From Phellopilus nigrolimitatus (Eukaryota; Basidiomycota; Agaricomycetes; Hymenochaetales; Hymenochaetaceae): a stretch of 21,827 nt of DNA. The stretch covers positions 1-21,827 of the forward strand of contig JAJOHG010000409.1 in assembly GCA_021029095.1 (NCBI GenBank), written 5' to 3'. Both the position numbers and the translations under genes were made by a program. Below are positions 1-8,980 of the stretch, piece by piece. Numbering within the stretch: position 1 is the first letter of the stretch; each line of letters starts with the position of its first letter. Under the pieces are notes generated by a model. It had not been told where the DNA came from and did no database searches. It was given only the letters and a program-made list of their open reading frames with translations.

Positions 1-235
1 GGCAGAGACGTATACGAGCGCGACAACAGGAACTCCTCGACATTGAAATTTGGCGAAGTTAGATATTGGTTATCATGAGAGAGGGGCTGGAGTTGAGGGA
101 GATCAAATGGTGTCCGGGAAGCAGAGTCGTGGATAGACGGTCTCCCTCGCGCACGGCCAGCTCTTCCGCGAGTCTGTCTAGTTCATAGGGATCACGTCCC
201 ACAGGCGTTGAAAGCGAGGGCTTTCTTGGGGCCAT
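1..235 (-). CDS. COG2: COG2, conserved oligomeric Golgi complex subunit 2 (N-terminus, partial)
   Basis: The start codon at 235-233 sits in a good context (A at -3, G at +4). It opens a frame with a 'GRDPYELDRLAEELAVRE' stretch typical of fungal COG2 N-termini. A second frame, running to the window edge, reads 'PLSHDNQYL' then 'FNVEEFLLSRSYTSL', the conserved opening of the COG2 N-terminal domain. COG2 belongs to lobe A of the COG tether, which acts in retrograde vesicle docking at the Golgi. The two parts lie in different frames. They join in phase if a 69-nt intron with a weak GTGCGC donor runs from about 140 to about 72, just before 'PLSHD'. That removes residues that look coding, so a frameshift is the alternative. 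The rest of the gene lies outside the window. The family call rests on recognition of the motif, not on a search. Confidence 0.7.
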
Positions 236-471
236 ACTTTAGTGCTACGAAAATGTTGGCAGAGCGAATGAGCCAGACCAAGTGTCACTATGGCAAGGAT
301 ATAGTACTTGAAGGAATTGCGTATCTGTGACACGTTCATACATGGAAGCTATCGCTCCTTTTCTGGATGTAAATGTGATCGACACTGTCCTCAGATTCTA
401 AATCGTCACTACACCTTCATCATCTACTATTAGCGTAGAGAACGGATTTGTGACGTTTCAATCTTTTCAAT
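236..471. other. Intergenic gap between IES2 and COG2
   Basis: These 236 bp lie between the end of the IES2 reading frame and the COG2 start, both on the minus strand. The gap must hold the IES2 3' end and the COG2 promoter. I see no convincing TATA box, RNA gene or repeat in it. Confidence 0.6.
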
Positions 472-1947
472 TCACATTGCGGAACAAAATAACAGCACAT
501 TCAGATAGCGAACAAATAAGTACACGAGGACGATAAAAATAGTACATCCCAAAAAGTGAAGTAACAAACCCATCTCAGTTGACTTGGAGCGCTTCAAGTG
601 CTCCATTCCACACCCGCCTCTTGTAGGATCTTTCACCACTTTATACTTCCTAGGTAAAGTGCAGCCTTTCACATCGCAGATTGGTGTGGGCTTAGGCTCG
701 AGTGGTTGGATTACACTACTTTAGCGTGCAAAGGGTCAAGGTCTGGAAGTAGAGCAGGAGGCACTGAGAATGACAGAGATGAGGAGCCTGGCTTGCTTGA
801 GGAGACCCAACGGAAAAGGGTTGGCACAACTAAAGGTGTCGCTGACGTCGATGCGTCCTCTGCGTCTTGTTCTACATCTTCATCAGGCTCAACAAGTGCC
901 AGCTTCTTGCCTCGAGCTCGGGACTGCTTCTTGAGCAGGCGGTTTATCGTCTCTGTCTAAATCATGCCGGTGAGCTTTTAACACGGCCGCGAACGTGATC
1001 ATCCGGGAAACTTACTTTCTCGTCCTCCAGCTTCTTCACTGAAAGATTCTTACGCTTCCTTGCCGTCTCTTCCCTTTTCAGTGCCATCTCTGTTTCATTC
1101 AGGTGCTTCTTCTTCTTTGAAACAGCCTCCTCTGGGTCAACAGGCGAGCATGAATATCTTATAGAAGGAAATGGAAAATCGACCGTCCTACCCAATTCTA
1201 AGTGCTCGCTTGACTCTACCATGCCAGCCAAAGCCGCCTGTCTGTGGGTCATTCGCGTAGGTCCTGCATAGAGGCGGAACCCGTTGAGCTAGCGTCGTCG
1301 TCATCTTCAGACTCAACCTCGACGTCTACGTTCCCATATTTGTCAAATTCGTGAAAACAAGAGTCGATTTAATACTCACGTTTGGGATGACCTTTACGAC
1401 CAGGCCGCAAAGGCATCTCATCGCTAGGAGTCGGCGTAACGTTCACAGGAGCAAGACCAGAAAACTTCAATTTAATTTTGAGTCGAGGTTTAGTCGGACT
1501 TGATTTGAGTTTGGCTGGCTTTGGTGGAGGCGACCGAGGTGGAGATGAAGAAAGCTGCCAGGAAGTTCATGGGTCAACACGCAATGCAGAATATATTAGA
1601 AACCATAACATACCTCATCCTCTTGGTCCTCTTCCGGTTCATCGTTGTATTCGGCATAGCCATACGTTGCTTCGTCCTCCTCCTCAATTTCATCTTCCTG
1701 GTCATCTCCGCCATGAGACTCATCTTCCGACACCGCACCGTCTCTGCCGGCCTCTGAAGAGACGGCGTCCTCTTCAGCCGGCACATCTTCCTCCGAGACA
1801 TCCATGTCTGTAAAGTTTGTGGACTTGTGAGATCTGTTAAACACGACATCGATAAAGATGGTTCATACCTTCTCCGCTGTTATCAACCTCCATTATTTCA
1901 ATGACAGGCTCCCGTGGTGGCTGTCTGCTCCTGCGCGTCGGAGGCAT
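472..1947 (-). CDS. IES2: INO80 complex subunit Ies2/INO80B (PAPA-1 and HIT-type zinc finger)
   Basis: Exons (minus): 1947-1869, 1807-1614, 1554-1380, 1263-1192, 1131-1016, 956 to about 714, then a zinc-finger segment to 472. An acidic N-terminus (DEEE-rich, residues about 27-91) is followed by a Pro/Lys-rich part with 'RLKIKLKFSG'. The PAPA-1 region (about 152-230) reads 'MTHRQAALA', 'KREETARKRKN', 'KKLEDEK', 'ETINRLLKKQSR'. Then come 'FRWVSSSK' and 'LSFSVPP', and a zf-HIT ending 'CDVKGC..PRKYK..' and 'GCGMEHLK'. Ies2 is a nuclear subunit that stimulates INO80 nucleosome remodelling. The first five introns close in phase. The zinc finger lies in a different frame from the PAPA-1 exon: TAA at 713-711 ends the first frame, and no good intron bridges it. 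The frame ends in a hydrophobic tail atypical of the family, so the true 3' end may differ. Confidence 0.85.
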
Positions 1948-2246
1948 GTCACAGTAGATATAAAGCCAAATTCCAGGGAGTTTTTTTTGTTAGGAAATAA
2001 GACACGAAATTTAAGCCGTCGCAAGATGGGTGCAATGGACAAGCAAGAAAATACAAGCGCTCACATTATTGATGCTTCGCCACTTCCAATTCCCCCGGTG
2101 TTCAAAGCGTGAACATAGAGATCATCTATATTTAGCAACGCGAATTGGCACACAGTATTCCCACGCTCAGAAACCTCGCGCTCGCTGCGCTCGTGCACGC
2201 ATTGGGCACGCATCTCCAAGGTGCTCGTCTAGTTCAGTCCGCAACA
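1948..2246. promoter_or_regulatory. Bidirectional promoter between IES2 and SmD3
   Basis: The 299 bp between the two divergent start codons must serve both genes. A TATA-like 'CTATATTTA' lies near 2126-2134, about 115 bp before the SmD3 start, and a T-rich run lies near 1981-1989. The part nearest SmD3 is CG-rich (about 2175-2215). The assignment is positional; no transcription start site can be read from the sequence. Confidence 0.45.
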
Positions 2247-2810
2247 ATGTCCAGCAGTCTCGGAGTACCCGTCAAGCTCCTTCATGAATCCCTTGGGCAT
2301 ATTATCACCGTCGAACTGAAGACCGGACAGTTGTACAGAGGCAAGCTTGCCGAGGGTGCGTTCGATCATGCTCATTTTATTGATCGTGTCCGCAAACCAA
2401 ATTATTGTTCTGCATTTACAGCGGAAGATTCTCTTAACATCTCTCTGAAAGAGATCACTGTAACGGGTCGCGATGGGCGTGTATCACAATTGGACCAGGT
2501 GTACATCCGCGGAAGCATGATCCGCTTTTTCATCGTGCCGGACATGCTGCAAAATGCGCCGATGTGCGTCGTCTCTTGTACTATGGTGCATCTAGGAAAG
2601 CTGATTACGACTCCACCTTAGGTTTAAGCGTGTTGGGCCAAACGCGATGAAGGGGAGAGGTATTGGTACAGCTCGTGGGCGTGCGACCATCATGCGGGCA
2701 AATGGTATGTCCATCGGTTTCACGTCCTTCCCTTCGAGAGGTCTGATTCTTCCCTCTTATTAGCCCGTCGTGGTCGCGGCCAGCCCGCTGCTCGCGGAAT
2801 ACGCCGATGA
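2247..2810 (+). CDS. SMD3: Small nuclear ribonucleoprotein Sm D3
   Basis: Four exons: 2247-2355, 2422-2563, 2622-2704, 2764-2810. They give 126 residues, close to other SmD3 proteins. The start '[14 protein letters not shown]' is the usual SmD3 opening. Sm1 reads '[13 protein letters not shown]' and, after the first intron, '[19 protein letters not shown]'. Sm2 reads '[18 protein letters not shown]', and the tail is a short RG-rich stretch ('GIGTARGRA', '[11 protein letters not shown]'). SmD3 is one of seven proteins of the Sm ring on U1, U2, U4 and U5 snRNAs; the Arg-Gly tail is a known site of dimethylation in the family. All three introns (66, 58 and 59 nt) are GT-AG and close in phase. 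The upstream in-frame extension from 2145 is not used, because homologous sequence starts at this Met. It is divergent from IES2. Confidence 0.96.
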
Positions 2811-3082
2811 GAGGTTTCGTTGGTGCTAGAGGTCTAGAAATCCGTGATTTGTGTCTTGTCTGTAAAAGTACTGTCGAATCTGCTAGGGTCGACATATCAG
2901 TTGTTTCGATCCAAGTAAGCGCTGTGTTTCTTTAGTGCTTCTTTGTAATACGTTCACTTTGTCTTTCGTTTGACCGAGTTTCAAAAATCCGGGTAAATCC
3001 CTTTCCTCGATCACCTTGCTTTCCATAGTTGATCTTTTATAGGTTAACGGTAAACTCATTCCGGAATGACCTCTTCCTCATG

Positions 3083-3900
3083 CCCATGCTCGTCGAACCC
3101 GTTGAACTCGTGTGCTCTATTATATCCTTCCTCAGCAATTCGAATTCCGTTTGACTCCAGACAGCATGCCTGACACGTTCTCAAATGCTCAAGATTGTTC
3201 AGACCGGGTGCTATATTGAATCACTTAGAACGATGACAACGTGTTGGTCTTCCTGGGACTCATCGTGGCGAGATCCGCATACTTTCATCCTGACGTTGAC
3301 CATCAAACGGTTATAAGCATTTCATGACTATTGGAGTGTTAGTAGGACCACCCGCATAGTTATACAGGTTTAAATCCTCCAAGGTACTCGATCATCTCAT
3401 CGCACACATCGTACATATCATTGCTTGCAAACGGTCCCGTGCCATTTAAACGTCCAAGGCAACTGCGCCAATGACATCGAAAAATGCATCGCCTACTTCA
3501 AGGTGAGTCTACATGTCTTATGATCGTTAGACGACATCTAATGGTATACTTCAGCCCGAAAGCAAGATTACCACCGAAGACTTCTGCCGGTGCATCTGGC
3601 GTGAGGTCAGTCGTCTCCTTCAGTCTTATTTGCGAGCTTTATATATTGGTTTCTCTCTCTCCGACAGAGCGAAGATTCCGCCAATGAGTCAACGTGCAGT
3701 CGCACCGCCAGCGACCTGCGACAGACGTTTAAAAAGGACGAAAGAGACGTGCAGCGTTCGTCACGACTCGGACACACGCGGATTTCGCTAGTCTTTCCGT
3801 CGGTGTCAGATGTTAGTGGAAAGAGCGTTTGTTTGGGGGAGCATGGTTACATACTCCAAGGCGAGCATATGATAGAAATTGCTGGTCTTTTAGAAGCATA
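3083..3900 (+). pseudogene. Possible decayed or unrecognised spliced gene
   Basis: Three stretches join cleanly across two canonical introns, 3503-3553 (GTGAGT...TTCAG) and 3606-3667 (GTCAGT...GACAG). The joined frame reads 'NCANDIEKCIAYFK', 'PESKITTEDFCRCIWRE', then 'SEDSANE...' to 'GLLEA' and a TAA near 3900, about 115 codons without a stop. Upstream, fragments such as 'MLVEPVELVCSIISFL' (about 3087) and 'LDHLIAHIVHIIACKR' (about 3388) look protein-like but lie in other frames with intervening stops and no good splice sites. I do not recognise the family. This could be a pseudogene whose 3' half is still intact, or a real gene whose 5' exons I failed to place. Confidence 0.3.
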
Positions 3901-4016
3901 AATATGCACATGCGTTTTGAGTCTGGCGGTATACTGGTGTCGGTATTGACAGCCTGAATCTCAGCTCCGTGGCGATGATTCCAACCTCTAGATATGCAAT
4001 GACCATCACTCCTCCC

Positions 4017-4665
4017 TTATAGAAAATATTCGTGAGGAGTGCATCGGAGCTTCATTAATAAAATTCGTATTCGACGTGCGGAGGACTTCCACTCGCCCGA
4101 GCAATCACTAGCTCTCAACAGCATATCTATAATCGCACTCAAGGCCATCCCCAAGGCTCGCCGACGCACACCATGCAGATCAGACTGCTTCCTGAATGCG
4201 TACATACTATTGTCGCAATCTCATGCTCAGAGCGCTGCTACTGACAAAGCGACCGTCCATCCCTTTAGTATGGTCGGGCGGAAATGAACTCACCTTGATT
4301 GTCCTCCTTACCACGTTTTTCTGAGTCCGTGAATTTTTCTTCCGTCTCTTCTTAATCCGAGCGACGGGAGAGTTCACCCGTTTTCTTCATCGCGACATCT
4401 GCTTAAGTTCTGGAAGGACCTTGTATCTAAGATACGGTAAGCATGTTTGATGGTACAACCAGATGTCCTCCACTGCAGAGTTGTCGAAGTCTGTCAATTG
4501 TCGAATGCCATGTGCGCCAGCCAGGCTAAGCCAGTATCCTGATCTCAAATCATACTTACATACATCGAATGCGCGTTCCTTGGAGTGGACGAGGTTTAGC
4601 TGCCAGTATTTTAGACAGCGTATTCAATTGCAAATGGCCCGCTTATCAATCTCAGTGAAGTCCAT
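4017..4665 (-). pseudogene. Possible coding relic with two in-frame TGA codons
   Basis: On the minus strand a single frame from about 4665 to about 4295 reads 'MDFTEIDKRAICN', a TGA, then a Trp/Tyr-rich run including 'SGYWLSLAGAHG' and 'AVEDIWLYHQTCLPYLRY', a second TGA, then a basic stretch 'ARIKKRRKKNSRTQK' that ends at a plausible GTGAGT donor. A further 62-codon open frame follows at 4205-4017 ('ALGMALSAIIDMLLRA'). Such sparse stops are only weakly unlikely by chance. I recognise no family. It may be a degraded gene or noise. Confidence 0.18.
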
Positions 4666-5192
4666 TTGTGTAGAACGACGATCGACCCTCCCTCACCACG
4701 ACCAAGACCATCACCACTTACGCGCACTCTGTAGGCTTTACACAGACTGTCAATAGGAAAATATAGTAGACTATAAGTTAAAACACTCATTACTCAATAA
4801 GCACCAGCTCCAGATTGACAATTCATGTTCTTGTGCTTCTCACAATGAAATTCGAACGGAAGGGTCACCGCGACAGCGGCTGGCACCGAGAAAATGACGA
4901 CTCAAAAGCGAAGAAGAGCCGCAAGTATAGTTCAGCAAAAAGACCGTTCTTGTGATCCACGTCGCAGATGCTCAGCGAAGTTATGATGGCTAGCAATCGC
5001 TAAGTATGTTCTAAGTAAATGCGGAGGATTGTATAGCAGGTTTGAAATAATTAAATAAACAATGAGCAACACATTTACTAGAGGATATCTCTTACATCGT
5101 TACTCGTCAATGTCACTTAGTATGACGAGAGTTTTTTTGCCTGCTCAATTATACGTGCCGAGTCTATGATGTGGCTTGATGATCGACGCTTC

Positions 5193-5205
5193 TTCGAGAA
5201 AGTTC
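5193..5205. promoter_or_regulatory. Heat-shock element upstream of HSP12-family gene
   Basis: The 13 bases TTCGAGAAAGTTC match the perfect three-unit heat-shock element TTCnnGAAnnTTC bound by Hsf1 trimers. It lies about 295 bp upstream of the start codon of the HSP9/HSP12-type gene, which fits a stress-induced gene. Another TTC directly abuts it at 5190-5192. Confidence 0.6.
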
Positions 5206-5349
5206 TTTACAATGTATGTCGATCATTACAGTAGCCCGCGTCACCGCAGCTGGAGACGATTGCATAAGTATGTATTTACTTCGCTTGCTAGGTCTGGAGC
5301 GAGGTGGGGCGTTCTTGCCGTCATTTTACTCGTCACTAACACTTACGCA

Positions 5350-5354
5350 CCCCT
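5350..5354 (+). promoter_or_regulatory. STRE-like CCCCT element
   Basis: CCCCT, the yeast stress-response element core bound by Msn2/Msn4-type zinc fingers, occurs about 146 bp upstream of the HSP12-family start. A five-base match is weak alone; position and gene type support it. Confidence 0.3.
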
Positions 5355-5499
5355 TATTTTGTGGAGAATATGAGGCGTAGAATAGTACATAAGGAGGACC
5401 TTTCCTGGCGAGAGACATCAACAGCTCATTAGCACCTCTCAAACTATCCATCTCACACACCTTTAATCTCGACTTCACTCTACACTTCCCACTCGCATA

Positions 5500-5941
5500 A
5501 TGTCCGACAACAACCGCTGGGGATTCACCGACCGCGCCGAGGCTAAGCTCAAGGTACGTCGAGCCTGCCTGCTGAAAGCGAACAGTATCATTAACTGTCT
5601 TTCTTACAGCCCGACTCTGAGAAGTCCACAACGGAGCACGTCGGCGATAAATTTAAAGGAAAGGGCGACAATGTCGCATCGAGCGCTCAGCCTCAGGTTC
5701 GACACGGCGCCGAATCTTGCTTTTATTCATCGTGGGGCTGACTTTATTGAATAACTCAGAACGAGAAGTCTTACCCTCAGAAGATAGGGGACACAGTTAC
5801 CTCCGACTCTAACGAGAACGACGTGAGTTTGATACATTATGAGTATGCATGGGCCATAGTTACTCATTTTCTTACTTTAATAAGCGTTCGCTTCTAGACA
5901 AGACTAAAGACACGATTGGCTTAGGGGAGAACAAGCAGTAA
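5500..5941 (+). CDS. HSP12: HSP9/HSP12-family heat shock protein
   Basis: Four exons: 5500-5553, 5610-5696, 5760-5822, 5885-5941. They encode 86 residues. The protein opens 'MSDNNRWGFTDRAEAKLK', then 'PDSEKSTTEHVGDKFKGKG', 'NEKSYPQKIGDT', and ends 'LLDKTKDTIGLGENKQ'. This matches the HSP9/HSP12 family: small, hydrophilic, no Cys, with the 'KPDSxKS' signature near residue 18. In yeast Hsp12 is an intrinsically disordered protein that folds on membranes and protects them in heat, osmotic and stationary-phase stress. All three introns (56, 63 and 62 nt) close in phase at codon boundaries (phase 0). The first intron interrupts 'LK|PDSEKS'. A perfect HSE and a STRE-like site lie upstream. It is convergent with the RING gene. 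Confidence 0.95.
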
Positions 5942-6330
5942 ACAGATTACGCACGAAGGAGAATTATGTATCACTATTAATTTTGCGGCTAAGATATGAA
6001 AGTCTAAATCATATTTTCGTGCTAAGTGTAGGAGCATTGTGGTTGGCAAATGCTCTCATTACGGAAACGCATCGGGAGCATACTTACCCATCCAACACAA
6101 GCTTCACAAGAATAACCTGAAGATGTAGCAAATCATTTACGGATTGATGATGTAATGTCGTTCAAGAAACGTTCCCGCATTCGTAGGCACATGTATATAC
6201 ATTCTCCTAAGTATAGCAAGTCTGTTTGCACCGCGTAGAAGAAGAGTCCGAAACAATCATGGGAAAGGCAAGTATCGAGTCCAAGAAACGAAGGACAGGA
6301 AGTCAGATAAATGAAAATGATAGCATACAA
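5942..6330. other. Convergent intergenic gap
   Basis: These 389 bp separate the ends of two converging genes. They are AT-rich and should hold both 3' UTRs. I see no further gene, RNA or repeat. Confidence 0.6.
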
Positions 6331-8573
6331 TTACAAGGACATGTCTCGAACGATCGGATACGGCGGGTCTGTCGGGTCCTCCGTGATGCTATCTCGGTTG
6401 CCCCACGGTCGGTGGCTATGTTGTCCGCGTCGCCCGCGCGCGAAACGCAAGTACCGCGAGAATCGCGAGCCCACGTGCGACGAGCCTCGATGCTCGTGCC
6501 CTTCGTCGTCTGCACCATGCGAATCGGTACTTCCGGCGATCATCTCCTCCAGTGCATGGAAGTCTAAAAAGTTAAGAAGTCCAATGACAATCAGTGGTCC
6601 TTCAGGAAAGTAATGATCGGCGGGCACAACTCACCGTGACGGCATATTGGACAGCTGCTTGAGAGCTCCAGGAGCCATGGGTCAACGCATTGCTGATGGA
6701 AGACGTGCTTCCCCTCACATGGCAGGACACGAATATCATCACCTTCTTCAAAGTCGACGATGCAGATTGGGCAGGTTTCACGGCCAATCGCCTCCGGTAA
6801 GACGCTCGAGTACTCTACGCTAGGCCCGTTCGCGTTAGGCGAACGCGCGGTAGGAGTCACCGCCGAGGCTGGCAGTGAATGGTCGACAGGGTTGGCCGTA
6901 GTTTGGACAACGAGGGGTCGGGAGGAACCAGCTCCAGGCGAGCTCGAGCCTTCATCATTAAAAGCACTTCCTGGAATGTTAGGAAGCAAAATCGGCGCGG
7001 GCTTCTTCTCAGCAGCGCTTGTTTCAGAGTCCTCGGCATTAGCGGTTACTTTATCTCCTTCAGTTTCTTCTTTGGCAGGTATTTGCCCCATCTCCAATGC
7101 GACCTCACTCCGTGTCCTGGATTCTACATCTGATGGCTTTGGTGCGGCATCGAAATCACGGAATCCAGGTCCTACAAAGTCGCCAGGAGAGCGTCTGAAT
7201 TTCATAACAGGGAATGTATCGAGAATGGCCCGAGTAATTCCGCGTGCGCGACTTTGACTCTGGCCATACTCGCCCATCGTTGGGTCGGCAGTGCGAGGGC
7301 CGTAGCGTTCGGGGTGTCGAATAGCACGAATAGCCTGAGAAATTTTGACTTCAGAATAGTTACGAGTTTTCGCGAAAATGGATACCCACTCCAGACAAGA
7401 TCACAACGCAAAAAAGAACCGAAACCGCTCCAGTGATTACATAGAGTACAATCCTGTGAGAAACAGTCAGCTACATAATCCCGATGATGGGCAGCATGAT
7501 AACTTGCATCGCAAGATCTGTATTGCTGCTGCCAGTAGAACCCGGATTAGCCGAGCCCGAGCCATTACTTCCTCCATTATCTGGAGTCGTCGCATTGGCG
7601 GCCGTAAGTGTCGCGAACAGGTAATTGGCTGACTGGACTTGTCCGGTTTGTATGCTCGTGTTGATGGCGTTGAATGTCTGGTTCAGCATCGACGCATTGA
7701 AGGCGCCATACAAAGTCTGGTTCACATTCGTAAAGGAGTTCTCGACCGTCCTGTACGTGAATAAGCAATGACGTCAGTTTCTCTATTTTGTTCAAAAACA
7801 CGTAGGGCACACGCCTTGCAGTGACGAGCGATTTTGTAGAGAAGATATCGAACACCTGGTCGAATGTCGCGGGATCAGCATACTCGGGGTTGATCAGGCA
7901 GGCATCCGACCACTCCGAGTACAACAACTGAAATATGCAAATCGCATTTAAGTAACAGAGAATGCAACCGGATCAGAAAACAATTGAACTAACTGCAGAA
8001 ACTGCTCCTCGATCGCGGGCCAGAGTGAAGATATCATCCTCCAGTGAGAACCCAGTGGTGTTGAAGTCGCAGGAGACAAACGCAATCCACGGTGTTGTAG
8101 CTAAAAGACATTGATCACACCAAAGCCATAGACAGAACCATCGCACTTACTGAATGTATCCGATACATTCAACTCAGAGAAATGTACTAGTGCACCCTAC
8201 ACAAACCAGGTTTCACAGAGTTAACCAAGAACATTTAGAGACATGTCTCCTTTATAAACGAAGACAAGGCAGACAAACCTTATTAATCCCTGTGGTGTCT
8301 GCCCCAACCAGCTGATACGAGACCGTCTGCGTAAAAGACCTTCAAGGCGAATATACAATCAATTTGGCCGCCCTTCGCCATATCGCGCAGTAAGAATACT
8401 AACGCGTTTGGGAACCACTGGAGCTTGAGCATAGACGTGTCCGACTGGTTGACACCTGCCTGGACGGCGGCCGTGTCATTTGTCGCTTGAGCAGGAATGT
8501 ACGCTTGACAAAGTAGCAGGAGCGACCCGAGCCATATTGTGAGTGCGAGTGTGCGTGCTGCGAACGTCGTCAT
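6331..8573 (-). CDS. PA-TM-RING type E3 ubiquitin ligase (RING-H2)
   Basis: Nine exons (minus): 8573-8404, 8339-8279, 8196-8151, 8100-7994, 7927-7815, 7750-7508, 7453-7390, 7334-6635, 6563-6331; 578 residues. Residues 1-25 form a signal peptide ('LALTIWLGSLLLLCQA'). The lumenal part (about 30-245) has 'KGALVHFSELNVSDTF', 'WIAFVSCDFNTTG' and 'DDIFTLARDRGAVSALLYS', resembling a protease-associated domain, with many N-glycosylation sequons. A single TM helix (about 248-268, 'IVLYVITGAVSVLFC') precedes a disordered cytosolic part and a RING-H2 at about 456-501: 'CPIC', 'LPCEGKHVFHQQCVDPWL', 'CPICRHDF'. Such proteins ubiquitinate endosomal or vacuolar cargo. Two introns are GC-AG (7814-7751 and 7507-7454); only those donors keep the frame and restore the TM helix. 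The substrate cannot be read from the sequence. Confidence 0.92.
7454..7507 (-). other. GC-AG intron (donor AT|GCAAGT) in the RING gene
   Basis: The 54-nt intron begins GCAAGT, the textbook GC-donor consensus, and ends ACAG. Using it joins 'SNTDLAM' to 'IVLYVITG' in frame and yields an intact TM helix. The GT two bases inside the exon copy (GTTATC) gives the wrong phase. Confidence 0.8.
7751..7814 (-). other. GC-AG intron (donor AAG|GCGTGT) in the RING gene
   Basis: The 64-nt intron begins GC after CAAG and ends GTACAG. It joins 'TKSLVTA' to 'RTVENSFTNVNQT' in frame. The nearby GT donors shift into a frame that lacks the sequon-rich lumenal segment and hits a stop. Confidence 0.7.
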
Positions 8574-8980
8574 CGTCTCCGGAGCTCTATTGTTTGCAAC
8601 GGATGATCAGCGCGCCCGGCGCAGTGTCCGGTATTCGGTGTGGCAAGATACGCCGCTGGATGTCAGGACGATGGAGGAAGGAAGAGCTGCGGTCGTCGAG
8701 GAGTGCCACAAATGGATGTCCCACACCTGTCCGAGCGTGAGTCTCAATGTTGAGACTAAGAGCCTCAAACTCCATAACGGAGCGGCATCCACGCGGCATA
8801 CTAGCTCGCTACCACGGCATGATTCTAAATTAGCTTCGACGCTGACCACGACTTGTTCATATGTGAACGCAGATGAGTCTTCTCAGCGTATGTGTGATTT
8901 TACATGGATGCCGAATACTGTTTGCGGCAGTACTTTTACAGAAGCTATTTATGTATTCCAATAGTATCCAGATCAATTCC
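8574..8980. promoter_or_regulatory. Upstream region of the RING gene / 3' region of the aminotransferase
   Basis: These 407 bp separate two tandem minus-strand genes and must hold the RING gene promoter. An open plus-strand frame crosses it but overlaps coding exons on both sides and has no family features. I see no clear TATA box or repeat. Confidence 0.45.

Larger units (their letters stand above)
2811..5499. other. 2.7-kb gene-poor interval with possible coding relics
   Basis: No gene I can name lies between SmD3 and the HSP12-family gene. Two stretches look partly coding and are listed separately (about 3083-3900 plus, about 4017-4665 minus). The rest (2811-3080, 3901-4016, 4666-5180) shows stops in all frames, AT-rich patches near 4755-4800 and 5040-5100, and no tRNA box, tandem repeat or transposase motif. 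The last 300 bp hold the HSP12 promoter. Confidence 0.5.

Noticed and set aside
4290..4665. TGA read as Trp, as in a mitochondrial insertion
   Set aside because: The amino acid sequence matches no mitochondrial protein I know, the base composition is not strikingly AT-rich, and two TGA codons are better explained by decay or chance.
4843..4959. 38-codon plus-strand open frame, Lys-rich
   Set aside because: It is too short, has no recognised family and no clear splice partners.
6760..7257. 165-codon plus-strand open frame
   Set aside because: It is antisense to the RING-gene exon 7334-6635, whose frame carries a complete RING-H2. The open frame reflects the base composition of that exon.
7471..7512. 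GT donor (GTTATC) for the intron before the TM helix of the RING gene
   Set aside because: It gives phase 0 and a frame without a TM helix. The overlapping GC donor (GCAAGT) gives the right phase and an intact helix.
8539..8964. 141-codon plus-strand open frame
   Set aside because: It begins inside the signal-peptide exon of the RING gene on the other strand, lacks a proper Met start at its 5' end, and shows no family features.
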